Shown here piece after piece: positions 17,243-26,184 of a stretch of DNA of 33,765 bases. Made by a program: the position numbers and the translations under genes. The notes under the pieces are model-generated. The model was not told the DNA's origin. It worked only from the letters and a program-made list of their open reading frames with translations, and searched no databases. Source of the stretch: Alphaproteobacteria bacterium (lineage in GTDB: Bacteria; Pseudomonadota; Alphaproteobacteria; Caulobacterales; Caulobacteraceae); NCBI GenBank assembly GCA_018820205.1, contig JAHJOK010000054.1, positions 1 through 33,765 of the forward strand, read 5' to 3'. The first letter of the stretch is position 1. Each line of letters starts with the position of its first letter.

Positions 17243-17569
17243 CTAGTTGGCCTTGGGCGGGGCGTCGCCGGAGGCGGCGAACGGCGGGGGCGAGGCGGGA
17301 TTGGCGGCGCCGTCCGACATGGATCCATCCGGGTTGATCGTGCCGCTGGAACCGCTGGCCGGGGGCATCGTCCCCGTGGCGGGCGCTGCGGGGTCAGACG
17401 TCATGGCGCCGTCGGTCGGGGCCATGGCGCCATCGGTCGCCGGGGCCATGGTGGAGGTGTCGCTCATCGCAGTATCTGCCGATGTCGCCTCCGGCGCGGG
17501 TTCGGCGGGCTGACAGGCGGCGAGGGCCAGGGCGCCGAGCGCGGCCGCGGCCAGGACTGTGGTCTTCAT
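17243..17569 (-). CDS. Small Pro/Ala-rich lipoprotein (first of tandem trio)
   Basis: A 108-residue predicted lipoprotein. The signal MKTTVLAAAALGALALAAC ends in lipobox LAAC, then QPAEPAPEATSADTAM. The middle carries MAPATDGAMAPTDGAM, a degenerate form of the downstream gene's heptads. The C-terminal half is rich in Pro, Gly and Ser (SGSSGTINPDGSMSDGAANPASPPP). It is probably the ancestor or first copy of a local duplication. Its start codon follows a perfect palindrome (17568-17583) that contains the GGAG ribosome site. Function unknown. Confidence 0.75.
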   Translation of the reverse strand: MKTTVLAAAALGALALAACQPAEPAPEATSADTAMSDTSTMAPATDGAMAPTDGAMTSDPAAPATGTMPPASGSSGTINPDGSMSDGAANPASPPPFAASGDAPPKAN

Positions 17570-17583
17570 TGGAGAACTCCAAT
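17568..17583 (-). promoter_or_regulatory. Ribosome-site palindrome before the 108-residue lipoprotein
   Basis: ATTGGAG and CTCCAAT arms (7 bp, 2-nt spacer) enclose the GGAG ribosome site and touch the ATG. The 91-residue paralogue has the matching sequence ATTGGGGAACCCC at 17100-17112. There the A-T pair is replaced by G-C on both arms, a compensatory change suggesting that the structure may be kept. Confidence 0.4.
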
Positions 17584-17706
17584 TCCCGTTTGATCACAGG
17601 CCGGATAAGCCCGCCCTCATGGGCTGACGTGATCGTGACCAGACGAGAACCCGTGCGAAATCACCGTGTTCCCCGACAACGGCAAAATTCGGGGATATCG
17701 ACGGGA

Positions 17707-18576
17707 TCAGGCGTCGGCGGGGGCGGCCGCCAGGGCTTCTTCCATTTCCAGGAAGGAGGGCTGGGCCGAGGACGGGATATCGCCGCGACCGATCTCGACC
17801 GAGATCTGGGCCGCATTGCCATGCAGGTGGGCGACCAGCACCGACTGGATGATCTTGTAGTAGGCGAACTCCTCATCGACGATCGCCTGCAGACGCGCCG
17901 CCAGGGGACCGACCAGGCCGTAGGCGAGGAACACGCCCATGAAGGTGCCGACCAGGGCGCCGCCGATCATGCCGCCCAGAATTTCGGGGGGCTCGGTGAT
18001 CGAGCCCATGGTCTTGATGACGCCCAGCACGGCGGCGACGATGCCCAGGGCGGGCAGGGCGTCGGCCATGGCCTGGAGCGCATGCGGCGCGCCGGCGGCC
18101 TCGTGGTGGTGTTTCTCCAGCTGCTTTTCCATGGCGTCCTCGATCTGGTGAGGATCCTCCAGGTTCATCGTCATCATCCGCAGGGTGTCGCAGATGAAGT
18201 CGGTGGCGAAATGGTCCTTCAGCACCTTGGGGTATTTCTGGAAAATCGTGCTCTCGGCCGGCTTCTCGATGTGGCTTTCCAGGGCGATGACGCCCTTGGA
18301 CTTCATCGTCTTGGTCAGCTGGAACAGCAGGCTCAGCAGGTCCTTGTAGTCCTGCTTCTTCCATTTTGGGCCAGCAAAGGCCTTGCCCAGACCGCCCAGG
18401 GCCGACTTCACCACGCCGATCGAGTTCGAGATCAGGAACGCCGCAATCGCCGATCCGCCGATGGCCATCAGCTCGTGCGGGGCGGCGTGGATGATGACGT
18501 CGAACTTGCCGCCGGCCAGGGCGTAGCTGCCGAACACCATGCCGAACAGCATGACGATGCCGATGATCTGAAACAT
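17707..18576 (-). CDS. motA: Flagellar motor stator protein MotA
   Basis: MotA forms the proton-driven flagellar stator with MotB in the inner membrane. The 289-residue protein has the four expected membrane segments: near 1-22, 35-55, ALPALGIVAAVLGVIKTMG near 175, and GGALVGTFMGVFLAYGLVGPLAARL near 210. The long cytoplasmic loop between segments 2 and 3 carries charged, rotor-contacting residues (TKTMKSKGVIALESHIEKPAES). The prolines matching the functionally important pair of E. coli MotA are visible in ADALPALG and LVGPLA. No motB is adjacent; the genes are also separated in Caulobacter crescentus. It shares its strand with the acyl-CoA synthetase gene upstream. Confidence 0.95.
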   Translation of the reverse strand: MFQIIGIVMLFGMVFGSYALAGGKFDVIIHAAPHELMAIGGSAIAAFLISNSIGVVKSALGGLGKAFAGPKWKKQDYKDLLSLLFQLTKTMKSKGVIALESHIEKPAESTIFQKYPKVLKDHFATDFICDTLRMMTMNLEDPHQIEDAMEKQLEKHHHEAAGAPHALQAMADALPALGIVAAVLGVIKTMGSITEPPEILGGMIGGALVGTFMGVFLAYGLVGPLAARLQAIVDEEFAYYKIIQSVLVAHLHGNAAQISVEIGRGDIPSSAQPSFLEMEEALAAAPADA

Positions 18577-18618
18577 GAAGCGGTCCGACGTCCCCGGGAA
18601 CAGAGACGCAGACCATGA

Positions 18619-18635
18619 CCGTTAATGCTTAACGG
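18619..18635 (-). terminator. Small palindrome between the acyl-CoA synthetase gene and motA
   Basis: CCGTTAA and TTAACGG arms (7 bp, 3-nt loop) lie 11 bp past the synthetase stop and about 45 bp before the motA ATG. It could end the upstream message or act as a motA operator. There is no T tract, so the terminator label is tentative. Confidence 0.35.
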
Positions 18636-18645
18636 CCGCTTGAGA

Positions 18646-20445
18646 TCAGAGCCGTGTCTGACCGTTCTGGATCGCCGCGAATGCGTCGGGCGTCAACTTG
18701 GCATAGCCCGTCTTGCCGCCCCGGACGTAGATGGCGCCATCGACCGCAGCGGGGTCGAAGCCCTCTGCCACCAGGTCGATCTTGCGGTATTTGAACGTGC
18801 CGGTCGTCTCCAGTTCCTTGGCGAGACGGATGAAGACCGGTCGCGCATAGGGCGGCAACTGCTCGTCGGCGTAGACGGCGAAAGCCTTGGCCGAAAACCG
18901 ACCCTCGGTCACCAGGGTGACCATGCCGGCCTTGCCTTCAGCCCCCGGCACCGGGACGCCGTAGGCGATGACTTCCTTGACGCCCGGGGCGTCCACCAGC
19001 CTCTGTTCGACCTCGGCCGTCGAGACGTTCTCGCCCTTCCAGCGGAAGGTGTCGCCGATCCGGTCGATGAAATAGAAATAGCCCTCCGAGTCCTGACGCA
19101 TCAGGTCGCCGGTGCGGAACCAGCGGTCGCCGCGCTTGAACACGTCCGTCAGGATTTTCTTCTCCGACGCGGCCTTGTCGGCATAGCCCGAGAAATCGTG
19201 TCGAATGTCGTCGCCGATCATGCCGATCGCCTCGCCGATCTCGCCGACGCCGGCCTCGCGCGCCAGGCCGTTGGCCAGCCGGACGGGCTGTTCGGTTTCG
19301 ATGTCGAACGCCAGCAGGCGAATATTGAGCTGCTTCTTGAGGAATTTCGGGACCCGGCCGATGGCCCCCGGCTTGCCGTCGAAATTGAACAGGGAGACGT
19401 TGCCCTCGGTCGAGCCGTAGAACTCCAGAATGTCGGGGATGCCGAACCGCGACTGGAACTCGGGCCAGACATCGGGCCTCAGGCCGTTGCCGAAGGCCAG
19501 CCGGATCTTGTGATCGCGCTCTCCCTCCTGCTCGGGACAGTTGACCAGATATCGGCACAGCTCACCGATATAGACGAAGAGGGTCGCGCCCGTGGCGTTC
19601 GCATCGCGCCAGAAAGACGAGGCCGAAAACCGGCGCCGCAGGATCAGCCGGCCGCCGTTCAAGAGGGCCGGCCCCACGCCGACCAGCCCCCCGGTCGAAT
19701 GATAGAGCGGCAGCACGTTCAGCACGCGGTCCTGAGGCGTCGACGCCGTGGCGCCCGCGAAGGCGCGCATATAGGTGCGGGCGCGCGCGTGATGGATCCG
19801 CGCCGCCTTGGGCAGGCCGGTCGTGCCCGAGGTGTAGATGAACAGGGCCGTGTCGCGATTGGTGATGCCGTCGCGCAGGTTGCGCGCAGGCCTGACCGAC
19901 GAGCCGCTGCGCACGGCGTTGTCCAGCCCGCGCCGCTCCGAGATTTCGTCGGCGTCCTTCAGACCCAGCACCCACAGCATCATGGTCCGGGTGACGAAGG
20001 GGCGGGCCTCTTCGCACCGGCCCCAGGTGTCTTCGTCGGCGACGACGTTCGAGATGCCCGCGATGTTGAGGCAATGGGCCAGGGCCTGGCCGGTCAGGTT
20101 GGTGTTGATCAGGGCCGTGGCCACGCCGACCTTCGAGAACCCCAGCCAGGCGGCGAGGTATTCCGCGCGATTGCTCATGACCAGGCCGACCACGTCGGAG
20201 CGTCGAAGATTGCGGCTGCGCGCCCAGTGTCCATAGCGGTTGGCCATGGCGTCGAGGTCGCGATAGGTCAGCGAGCGGTGCTCGTCCTCCACCGCGACAT
20301 TGTCGCCGAAGCGGTCGACGGCCTCCTCGAAATCGTCACAGATCAGGACATCGCTATCCAGCGAGATCGGCTTGATGCGCTTCAACAGTCGACGCAGCCC
20401 GGCCACGAACGTCAGATCGCGTCTGATATTGGTCGCCAGACCCAT
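18646..20445 (-). CDS. Long-chain acyl-CoA synthetase, FATP type
   Basis: A 599-residue ANL-superfamily ligase that activates long or very long fatty acids to acyl-CoA by way of an acyl-adenylate. The AMP-binding signature FIYTSGTTGLPKAARI is at 202-217, followed by LPLYHSTGGLVGVGPALLNGG. Then come EFYGSTEGNVSLFNFDGKPGAIGR, the RTGDLMRQDSEGYFYFIDRIGDTFRWKGENVST hinge region, and a terminal TFKYRKIDLV with the catalytic lysine region. The YGSTEGN and FRWKGENV patterns are typical of the FATP/FACS branch rather than E. coli FadD. The N-terminus (RRDLTFVAGLRRLLKRI) may associate with the membrane. The chain-length preference is not readable from sequence. Confidence 0.9.
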   Translation of the reverse strand: MGLATNIRRDLTFVAGLRRLLKRIKPISLDSDVLICDDFEEAVDRFGDNVAVEDEHRSLTYRDLDAMANRYGHWARSRNLRRSDVVGLVMSNRAEYLAAWLGFSKVGVATALINTNLTGQALAHCLNIAGISNVVADEDTWGRCEEARPFVTRTMMLWVLGLKDADEISERRGLDNAVRSGSSVRPARNLRDGITNRDTALFIYTSGTTGLPKAARIHHARARTYMRAFAGATASTPQDRVLNVLPLYHSTGGLVGVGPALLNGGRLILRRRFSASSFWRDANATGATLFVYIGELCRYLVNCPEQEGERDHKIRLAFGNGLRPDVWPEFQSRFGIPDILEFYGSTEGNVSLFNFDGKPGAIGRVPKFLKKQLNIRLLAFDIETEQPVRLANGLAREAGVGEIGEAIGMIGDDIRHDFSGYADKAASEKKILTDVFKRGDRWFRTGDLMRQDSEGYFYFIDRIGDTFRWKGENVSTAEVEQRLVDAPGVKEVIAYGVPVPGAEGKAGMVTLVTEGRFSAKAFAVYADEQLPPYARPVFIRLAKELETTGTFKYRKIDLVAEGFDPAAVDGAIYVRGGKTGYAKLTPDAFAAIQNGQTRL

Positions 20446-20802
20446 GGTCGCAGTCGCTCCGTATGCATGCCCAAGTGTCTACGGTGATGAACAACCGCAA
20501 TGTCCGGGTCAACCGGCGGGAGAATCTCGAACGTCGGTCTCCAGCGTTTCCCGGCCGGCGTGACCCCAACGCCCCGGTCCCGAAAGCGGGCCCGTCTGGT
20601 CCCGGGGCGTTCACGGGAAGACCTTCCCTGAACGATCACGCCCGGTTGCAGGAGGCGTGGAGGAAAATGGCGGATTTCGCCTCAATCGGCATGCAAACAG
20701 GCCGGATTGCGGCGACGGCGGTGTTTAATGAGGGCAGCGCGTTTCTTCCGGAACCGACGCTAGGTGAAGGATGTTCTTCCGCCCTGAGCAAGGAGGACCA
20801 CG
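20446..20802. other. 357-bp divergent intergenic region with two hairpins
   Basis: No gene is seen. It contains an inverted repeat AACGCCCCGG (20568-20577) / CCGGGGCGTT (20602-20611) and, partly overlapping, a 12-bp hairpin with one bulge (20608-20620 with 20623-20634). Both could be parts of a palindromic repeat, or transcript ends facing the two divergent genes. GGAAC at 20750-20754 with TGTT after 17 bp loosely fits the alphaproteobacterial EcfG general-stress promoter pattern and would serve the 20803 gene. Confidence 0.5.
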
Positions 20803-21315
20803 ATGTCTATCACCTATACAGACCAAAACGTCACCGATACCCATTCGGAGAATTCGTTCGTTCCGAGCTACGCCCGCGCCGCCCGGCGCAAGAAGCCCGT
20901 CCGGACGTGGATGATCCTGGCGCCGATCGGCGCCCTGGCCCTCGTCGGCGGTGGCGCGGTGATGCTGATGTCCCAGGGTTCCGACGCCGCGCCGCTGGTC
21001 GAACCGCAGCCGGCCATCGCCGCCCCGCTGACCTCCACGCCGGCGCCGCTCGACAGCGCCCCGGTCGAGGCGGCACCCGCGCCGATCGCGGCATCGACGC
21101 CGTCGCGCGTGACGGCCGAGGCTCCGCCCGCGCCTCCGCCGGCCGTCCAGCGCCGCGTCGCGCCGGTCGAACGGGCCGCTCCCGCCGCCGCAGTCGCGCC
21201 GCGTGAGGAGACGGTGATCGAGCCCACGGGGCCGCGTCCCTATACGGCTTCGACACCGTCGGACGAGGCATCCGCGCCGCCGGCTCCCGCCATCGCGGTT
21301 GCGCCGCTCGGCTAA
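20803..21315 (+). CDS. Pro/Ala-rich single-pass membrane protein
   Basis: A 170-residue protein. A short hydrophilic N-terminus ending in the basic patch RAARRKKPVR is followed by one membrane helix (about 35-57, TWMILAPIGALALVGGGAVMLM) and a disordered Pro/Ala/Glu-rich tail of about 110 residues, presumably periplasmic. The motif GPRPY at 143-147 also occurs near the C-terminus of the 305-residue protein at 26185-27102, which has the same basic-helix-Pro-tail layout. A strong AAGGAGG ribosome site precedes ATG and a terminator follows. Function unknown. TonB-like or SPOR-associated envelope roles are conceivable but unsupported. Confidence 0.8.
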   Translation: MSITYTDQNVTDTHSENSFVPSYARAARRKKPVRTWMILAPIGALALVGGGAVMLMSQGSDAAPLVEPQPAIAAPLTSTPAPLDSAPVEAAPAPIAASTPSRVTAEAPPAPPPAVQRRVAPVERAAPAAAVAPREETVIEPTGPRPYTASTPSDEASAPPAPAIAVAPLG

Positions 21316-21341
21316 AATCGGTCCAGCTTGAGACCATCAAA

Positions 21342-21369
21342 GGCCCCCGGGATCGCCCGGGGGCCTTTT
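21342..21369. terminator. Bidirectional Rho-independent terminator
   Basis: A perfect 10-bp GC stem (21342-21351 with 21356-21365, ATCG loop) is followed by TTTT on the plus strand and preceded by AAA, so it can end both the plus-strand 20803 gene and the convergent minus-strand gene that stops at 21380. Confidence 0.88.
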
Positions 21370-21379
21370 CCGTGTTCGG

Positions 21380-22699
21380 TCACGCGGCGGGGACGACGCG
21401 CCAGATGACGTTGCCAACGTCGTCGGCCACCAGCAGGGCGCCGGTCCCGTCCAACTGGACCCCGACGGGGCGGCCCATGGCTTCGCCCTCCGCGTTCAGG
21501 AAGCCGGTGAGGAAGTCCTGCGGCGCACCCGAGGGCGTTCCGTCGGCGAAGGGGACGAAGACGACCTTGTAGCCCGCCCTGGGCTCGCGGTTCCACGACC
21601 CGTGCTGGCCGACGAAGGCGCCGTGGCTGTAGGCGGCCGGGAAGGCGGCGCCGTCGTAGAAGGTCAGGCCCAGCGACGCCGTATGGGCGCCCAGCGCATA
21701 GTCGGGCGGGATGGCCGAGGCGACGAGATCGGCATTCTGCGGCTGGACGCGCTGATCGACCGTCTGGCCGTAATAGCTGTAGGGCCAGCCATAGAAGGCC
21801 CCCTCGCGCACCGACGTCATGTAGTCGGGCACGAGATCGTCGCCCAGTTCGTCGCGTTCGTTGACCGCGACCCACAGGGCGCCGCTGTCCGGCTGCCAGG
21901 CGAGGCCGACCGGGTTGCGCAGGCCCGAGGCGAAGACGCGCCGGGCGCCGGTGGCGACATCGATCTGGTGGATGGCGGCCCGACCTTCCTCCTCGTCCAT
22001 GCCGTTCTCGCCGATGTTCGAGTTCGAGCCGACCCCGACGTAGAGTTTCGACCCATCGGGCGAGGCGACCAGGCTCTTGGTCCAGTGGTGGTTACGACCA
22101 GCGGGAAGGTCGGCGATCTTCGTCGCGGCGGCCGTGATCTTGGTCTGGCCGGTCTGATAGGGGAAGGCGACCACGGCGTCGGCGTTGGCGATGAACAGCC
22201 GGTCGCCGACCAGGGCCATGCCGAACGGCGAGGTCAGCCCCTGAAGAAAGACCGACCGGGTCTCGGCCGCGCCGTCCCCGTCTGCGTCACGCAGCAGAAC
22301 GATGCGGTTGGGGCTGGGCGGGGCCGCGCCGGCGCGCTTCTGCACAAGGCCCATCACCCAGCCGCGAATGCCGCCGGACTGGCCCTCGGGCTTGGGCGGG
22401 GCATTGGTTTCGGCCACCAGGATGTCGCCGTTGGGCAGGCGATACAGCCAGCGGGGATGATCGAGGCCGGAGGCGAAGGCCTGGACGGTGAAACCCCGGG
22501 GCGCGGTCGGCATGGCGCCGGCGGGCCAGCCGACGGCGGGCGCGATGTTCACGGTCGGCGCGAACAGGTTCCTGTGCGGCTCGACCAGCGTCGGATCGGG
22601 GCCAAAGGTCGATCCTTCCGGCGCCATCGGCGCGCTGCCGCAGGCCGCCAGGGTCAGTGCAGCCGCGCAGACCGCGAGGGCGATGGGACGAGCGGTCAT
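21380..22699 (-). CDS. Sorbosone dehydrogenase-like lipoprotein (PQQ-type six-bladed propeller)
   Basis: A 439-residue predicted lipoprotein ([22 protein letters not shown], lipobox LAAC). It has the soluble glucose/sorbosone dehydrogenase propeller pattern: [31 protein letters not shown] near 70, [97 protein letters not shown] and [21 protein letters not shown]. Relatives oxidise aldoses or sorbosone with PQQ, but many members have no proven activity. The ATG at 22699 has AAGGAG 8 bp upstream; TTG 22705 is less likely. That ribosome site overlaps the stop of the upstream lipocalin gene, so they form an operon. Confidence 0.85.
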   Translation of the reverse strand: MTARPIALAVCAAALTLAACGSAPMAPEGSTFGPDPTLVEPHRNLFAPTVNIAPAVGWPAGAMPTAPRGFTVQAFASGLDHPRWLYRLPNGDILVAETNAPPKPEGQSGGIRGWVMGLVQKRAGAAPPSPNRIVLLRDADGDGAAETRSVFLQGLTSPFGMALVGDRLFIANADAVVAFPYQTGQTKITAAATKIADLPAGRNHHWTKSLVASPDGSKLYVGVGSNSNIGENGMDEEEGRAAIHQIDVATGARRVFASGLRNPVGLAWQPDSGALWVAVNERDELGDDLVPDYMTSVREGAFYGWPYSYYGQTVDQRVQPQNADLVASAIPPDYALGAHTASLGLTFYDGAAFPAAYSHGAFVGQHGSWNREPRAGYKVVFVPFADGTPSGAPQDFLTGFLNAEGEAMGRPVGVQLDGTGALLVADDVGNVIWRVVPAA

Positions 22700-22711
22700 G
22701 GGCAAGACTCC

Positions 22712-23251
22712 TTAGAAGGCGGGGAATTCGAGGCGGGTGACATCATAACCCAGCGCCCGGGCGCGCTCGACCAGGGCGGCCCGTTCGGTCTCGCTGGGGA
22801 CTTCGCGCGTATAGATCCACAGCTTTTCGAACCGGGGATCGGCGGAGATGAACCAGCTGTAGTCCTCGGCATGGTCCAGCACCCAGTATTCCCAGGTCAC
22901 GAACCCGGCCAGATAGCGGGCGCGCAGCTTGGCGTTGAAGCCGGGGTCCAGAATCACGCCGTCCGCGCCGATCGCCTTTTCCTTGCCGTCGGGCGTGCCT
23001 TCCTGACAGGTGTCGCGCACATCCACGCGGGTCGGCGAGCGCAGGACATAGGTGGTGGCGCCGGCGACGCAGCCGTCGGTCAGGCCCATCGGCAGGCGCG
23101 CGATCTCCAGCCAGCGACCGGTGTAGAACCGCTCCAGGTCGACGGCGCGGGCCGGCTGGGGCGCCCGGACCTGATCGAGCGGGACGGAGGTGGCGCAGGC
23201 CGAAAGGCTCGCGGCCGCGGCCAAGGCGATGATCAGGGTTTTCAGGGTCAT
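22712..23251 (-). CDS. Lipocalin-family (Blc-like) lipoprotein
   Basis: A 179-residue outer-membrane-type lipoprotein: signal MTLKTLIIALAAAASLSAC (lipobox LSAC), then the lipocalin motif FYTGRWLEIARLP (GxW) near 42-54. Further barrel strands are visible (TTYVLRSPTRVDVRDTCQEG, YWVLDHAEDYSWFISADPRFEKLWIYTRE). This matches bacterial Blc/apolipoprotein D relatives, which bind lipids or lysophospholipids in the envelope. DTCQEG replaces the usual N.C..G turn. It is the first gene of a two-gene operon with the sorbosone-dehydrogenase-like gene 12 bp downstream. Confidence 0.9.
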   Translation of the reverse strand: MTLKTLIIALAAAASLSACATSVPLDQVRAPQPARAVDLERFYTGRWLEIARLPMGLTDGCVAGATTYVLRSPTRVDVRDTCQEGTPDGKEKAIGADGVILDPGFNAKLRARYLAGFVTWEYWVLDHAEDYSWFISADPRFEKLWIYTREVPSETERAALVERARALGYDVTRLEFPAF

Positions 23252-23329
23252 GTCAGGCCGGCTCCGCGCGTTGTGGGAAACCGGAGATACGGCGGCGGTT
23301 CCCCGGACGGACGCGATCGGCGCATCAAT

Positions 23330-24247
23330 CTATCGCGGATCCAGGGTGTCGGGCGCCCGGATGCGGCGAAAGCGCGCCTCGACGAAGGCGAAGGCGCCGA
23401 ATGCGATCAGGCCCGCCGCCGTCAGGCCCAGCATCAGCGGCCCGCCGGGTTGCCGCTCCAGCGCCTGCAGGGCCGTGCCGAAGGTCTCGATCCGCGACGA
23501 CTCCGTCCGCCAGCCCGCCAGGCCGACGAACAGGGCCAGCGGCAGATAGGCCAGCCCGCGTGCGACATATCCCACCCGCGCCAGCGGCAGCACCCACCGG
23601 CAGACGGTCTTCGAACAGACCAGGGTGGCGGTGAAATCATTGACGACGCCCATGACGATGTTGCCCACGCCCACCGCGCCGATGGCCAGGCCGATCCCCA
23701 CCAGCATGGCGCCGCCGAACGGCAGGCCGAGCAGGGTCGCGGCCTTGTCCTGGTTCTCGGCCAGCTGCTCGGCGTTCATCGACGGGCCGACCTCGTCCAG
23801 CAGTTCGAACATGCCCGACGCAAGCAAGGCGTAGGCCAGGCCGCTGGTCGCCTGGGCCAGACGCACGGCGACGCCTTTCAGCCTCGAACCCTCGTGATCG
23901 ACGTCGAACACCGCCTGAAGCACGCGCCAGCCGACGAAGGCCCACAGGCCCGCACCGATCAGGATCAGCCACAGCCTGCCGAACGGCTGTTGCGCCAGGA
24001 CATAGAGCACGCCGTGCGGATCCACCGCCTCTCCGCGCATGCCGATCGCCGACGCCAGCATGAGCACGCCCACGGAAAGATAGACGAAGCCGATCGCCGC
24101 GAAGCCGAACCGCGAAGAGCCTTCCAGCGCCTCGTCCAGAGCCGGGAACCGGTCACGCCAGGTCCTCCGTCGTCTGAACCGGTCGAGCAGGCCGGTCACC
24201 CGGTCGCGGATGCGATCGATGCGCAAGGATAGGGAGGGCGGCGTCAT
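23330..24247 (-). CDS. DUF1206 integral membrane protein
   Basis: A 305-residue inner-membrane protein with about six helices arranged as three repeats. Each begins with the family phrase resembling AR.GY.ARG..Y: FGFAAIGFVYLSVGVLMLASA, RLAQATSGLAYALLASGMFEL and LARVGYVARGLAYLPLALFVGLAGW. A cytoplasmic basic N-terminus (RIRDRVTGLLDRFRRRRTWRDR) and loops rich in Gly separate the repeats. This is the DUF1206 layout; its function is unknown. The start ATG 24247 gives a short soluble lead before the first helix. It is divergent from the ABC exporter genes, with 163 bp between. Confidence 0.85.
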   Translation of the reverse strand: MTPPSLSLRIDRIRDRVTGLLDRFRRRRTWRDRFPALDEALEGSSRFGFAAIGFVYLSVGVLMLASAIGMRGEAVDPHGVLYVLAQQPFGRLWLILIGAGLWAFVGWRVLQAVFDVDHEGSRLKGVAVRLAQATSGLAYALLASGMFELLDEVGPSMNAEQLAENQDKAATLLGLPFGGAMLVGIGLAIGAVGVGNIVMGVVNDFTATLVCSKTVCRWVLPLARVGYVARGLAYLPLALFVGLAGWRTESSRIETFGTALQALERQPGGPLMLGLTAAGLIAFGAFAFVEARFRRIRAPDTLDPR

Positions 24248-24410
24248 TCCATCTCGCTCAAGCGGAGCCGTTGAACGTCGCAGTTCCGGATTGGCTGCGC
24301 CCGGGCCCGGTCGAGCCAGTCGAATTTAAGCGAGGCGTCCGCCTTGAGCATCGCTGGATCGACGCCATATTGCGGCCACGGCGATGCGGCCGTCGAAGGG
24401 GCTGCGCCGA

Positions 24411-25367
24411 ATGCCGACGGTTATCGATATCCAGGGCCTGACCAAGACCTACGCGTCCGGTCTTCAGGCGCTCAAGACCATCGACCTGAAGATCGGCAAG
24501 GGCGAAATCTTCGCCCTGCTGGGTCCGAACGGCGCCGGCAAGACCACCCTGATCTCGATCGTCTGCGGGATCGTGACCCCCACGACCGGCACGGTGACGG
24601 CCGACGGCCACGACATCCAGACCGACTATCGCGCCGCGCGGATGAAGATCGGCCTGGTGCCCCAGGAACTGACCACCGACGCGTTCGAGACGGTGCTGGC
24701 CACGGTGACCTTCAGCCGGGGACTGTTCGGCAAGGCGCCGAACCCCGCCTTCATCGAAAAGACGCTTCGATCCCTCAGCCTGTGGGACAAGAAGGACGCC
24801 AAGATCATGACCCTGTCCGGCGGCATGAAGCGCCGGGTGATGATCGCCAAGGCCCTGAGCCACGAGCCCGACATCCTGTTCCTGGACGAGCCGACCGCCG
24901 GGGTCGACGTCGAGCTGCGTCGGGACATGTGGAACCTGGTCCGCCAGCTGCGGGAGGACGGCGTCACCATCATCCTGACCACCCACTATATCGAGGAGGC
25001 CGAGGAGATGGCCGATCGGGTGGGGGTGATCCTGAAGGGCGAACTGATCCTGGTCGAGGACAAGACCGAACTGATGAAGAAGCTGGGCAAGAAGACGCTG
25101 ACGCTGAACCTTCAGGATCCGCTGAGCGCCGTGCCGCCGGAGCTGGCCGAGTGGGACCTGACCCTGGGCGCCGACGGAAACGAGCTGGCCTATGTGTTCG
25201 ATTCCAACGCCGAGAGGACCGGGGTGCCCTCGTTGATGCGGCGCCTGTCGGAACTGGGCATCGCCTTCAAGGACCTGAACACCCGCCAGAGTTCGCTGGA
25301 GGACATCTTCGTCAGCCTGGTTCATCGCGAACCGGCCCAGGACATCCGAGTCGGAGCCGACGCATGA
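24411..25367 (+). CDS. ABC exporter ATP-binding protein
   Basis: A 318-residue ATPase of the ABC-2/DrrA-like type that would power the adjacent permease. It has Walker [10 protein letters not shown] at 38-46, a Q-loop at GLVPQELT, signature LSGGM at 135-139, Walker B LFLDEPT at 156-162 and the H-loop [11 protein letters not shown] with His192. The roughly 100-residue C-terminal part after [13 protein letters not shown] is the regulatory extension common in drug or polysaccharide exporters. ATG 24411 (AAGGGG 9 bp upstream) fits better than ATG 24384. The TGA overlaps the permease ATG by 4 bp. The substrate is not predictable; YadG/YadH-type exporters have this layout. Confidence 0.92.
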   Translation: MPTVIDIQGLTKTYASGLQALKTIDLKIGKGEIFALLGPNGAGKTTLISIVCGIVTPTTGTVTADGHDIQTDYRAARMKIGLVPQELTTDAFETVLATVTFSRGLFGKAPNPAFIEKTLRSLSLWDKKDAKIMTLSGGMKRRVMIAKALSHEPDILFLDEPTAGVDVELRRDMWNLVRQLREDGVTIILTTHYIEEAEEMADRVGVILKGELILVEDKTELMKKLGKKTLTLNLQDPLSAVPPELAEWDLTLGADGNELAYVFDSNAERTGVPSLMRRLSELGIAFKDLNTRQSSLEDIFVSLVHREPAQDIRVGADA

Positions 25368-26131
25368 CCTTCAACGCATACGGCGTCTGGGCGATCTATC
25401 GTTTCGAGATGGCGCGGGCCCTGCGCACCGTCTGGCAGTCGATCGTCACCCCGGTGATCACCACCGCCCTGTATTTCGTCGTCTTCGGCTCGGCCATCGG
25501 CAGCCGGATGACCGAGATCGACGGCGTGCCCTATGGGGCCTTCATCGTGCCGGGCCTGATCATGCTGAGCCTGTTCACCCAGTCGATCTTCAATGCGAGT
25601 TTCGGCATCTATTTCCCGAAATTCACCGGCACGATCTACGAGATCCTGTCGGCGCCGGTGTCGTCGCTGGAGATCGTCATCGCCTATGTGGGGGCGGCGG
25701 CGACCAAGTCGGCGGTGCTGGGCCTGATCATCCTGGCCACGGCGGCGCTGTTCGTGCCGCTGCAGATCCTGCACCCGGTCTGGATGCTGACCTTCCTAAT
25801 CCTGACGGCGACGACCTTCAGCCTGTTCGGCTTCATCATCGGCATCTGGGCCAACGGGTTCGAGCAGTTGCAGATGGTGCCGATGCTGGTCGTGACGCCG
25901 CTGACCTTTCTGGGCGGATCCTTCTATTCGATCGACATGCTGCCGCCGATATGGCGCACGATCACCCTGTTCAATCCGGTGGTCTATCTGATCTCGGGCT
26001 TCCGGTGGAGCTTCTACGGATCCGGCGACGTGGGCATCGTGTGGAGCGTGGCGGCTACCTTCGGCTTCCTGATCGTCTGTCTGATGATCGTGTTCTGGAT
26101 GTTCCGGACGGGATATCGGCTGAAGTCGTAA
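25364..26131 (+). CDS. ABC-2 type permease
   Basis: A 255-residue inner-membrane protein with six predicted helices and the ABC-2 permease pattern: [54 protein letters not shown], the cytoplasmic coupling segment [21 protein letters not shown], and [37 protein letters not shown] near 190-225. It pairs with the ATPase gene through an ATGA overlap. The pair resembles YadG/YadH of E. coli. The exported molecule is unknown. Confidence 0.92.
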   Translation: MTFNAYGVWAIYRFEMARALRTVWQSIVTPVITTALYFVVFGSAIGSRMTEIDGVPYGAFIVPGLIMLSLFTQSIFNASFGIYFPKFTGTIYEILSAPVSSLEIVIAYVGAAATKSAVLGLIILATAALFVPLQILHPVWMLTFLILTATTFSLFGFIIGIWANGFEQLQMVPMLVVTPLTFLGGSFYSIDMLPPIWRTITLFNPVVYLISGFRWSFYGSGDVGIVWSVAATFGFLIVCLMIVFWMFRTGYRLKS

Positions 26132-26184
26132 CCGCTCCGGTCGAGGCGTTGGACGCCGCCCGGCGGGGACGCTAAGACGCGTCC

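Noticed and set aside
18619..18635. Possible CtrA site before motA (TTAA...TTAA)
   Set aside because: The spacing between TTAA halves is 3 bp instead of 7, and the sequence is better explained as a simple palindrome.
18625..20487. 620-codon plus-strand open frame opposite the acyl-CoA synthetase
   Set aside because: Antisense shadow of a real ANL-family gene; no recognisable motif and no ribosome site.
21602..24232. 876-codon plus-strand open frame spanning three minus-strand genes
   Set aside because: It crosses the complement of the dehydrogenase, lipocalin and DUF1206 genes, all of which have signals and family motifs. The translated product is composition-driven.
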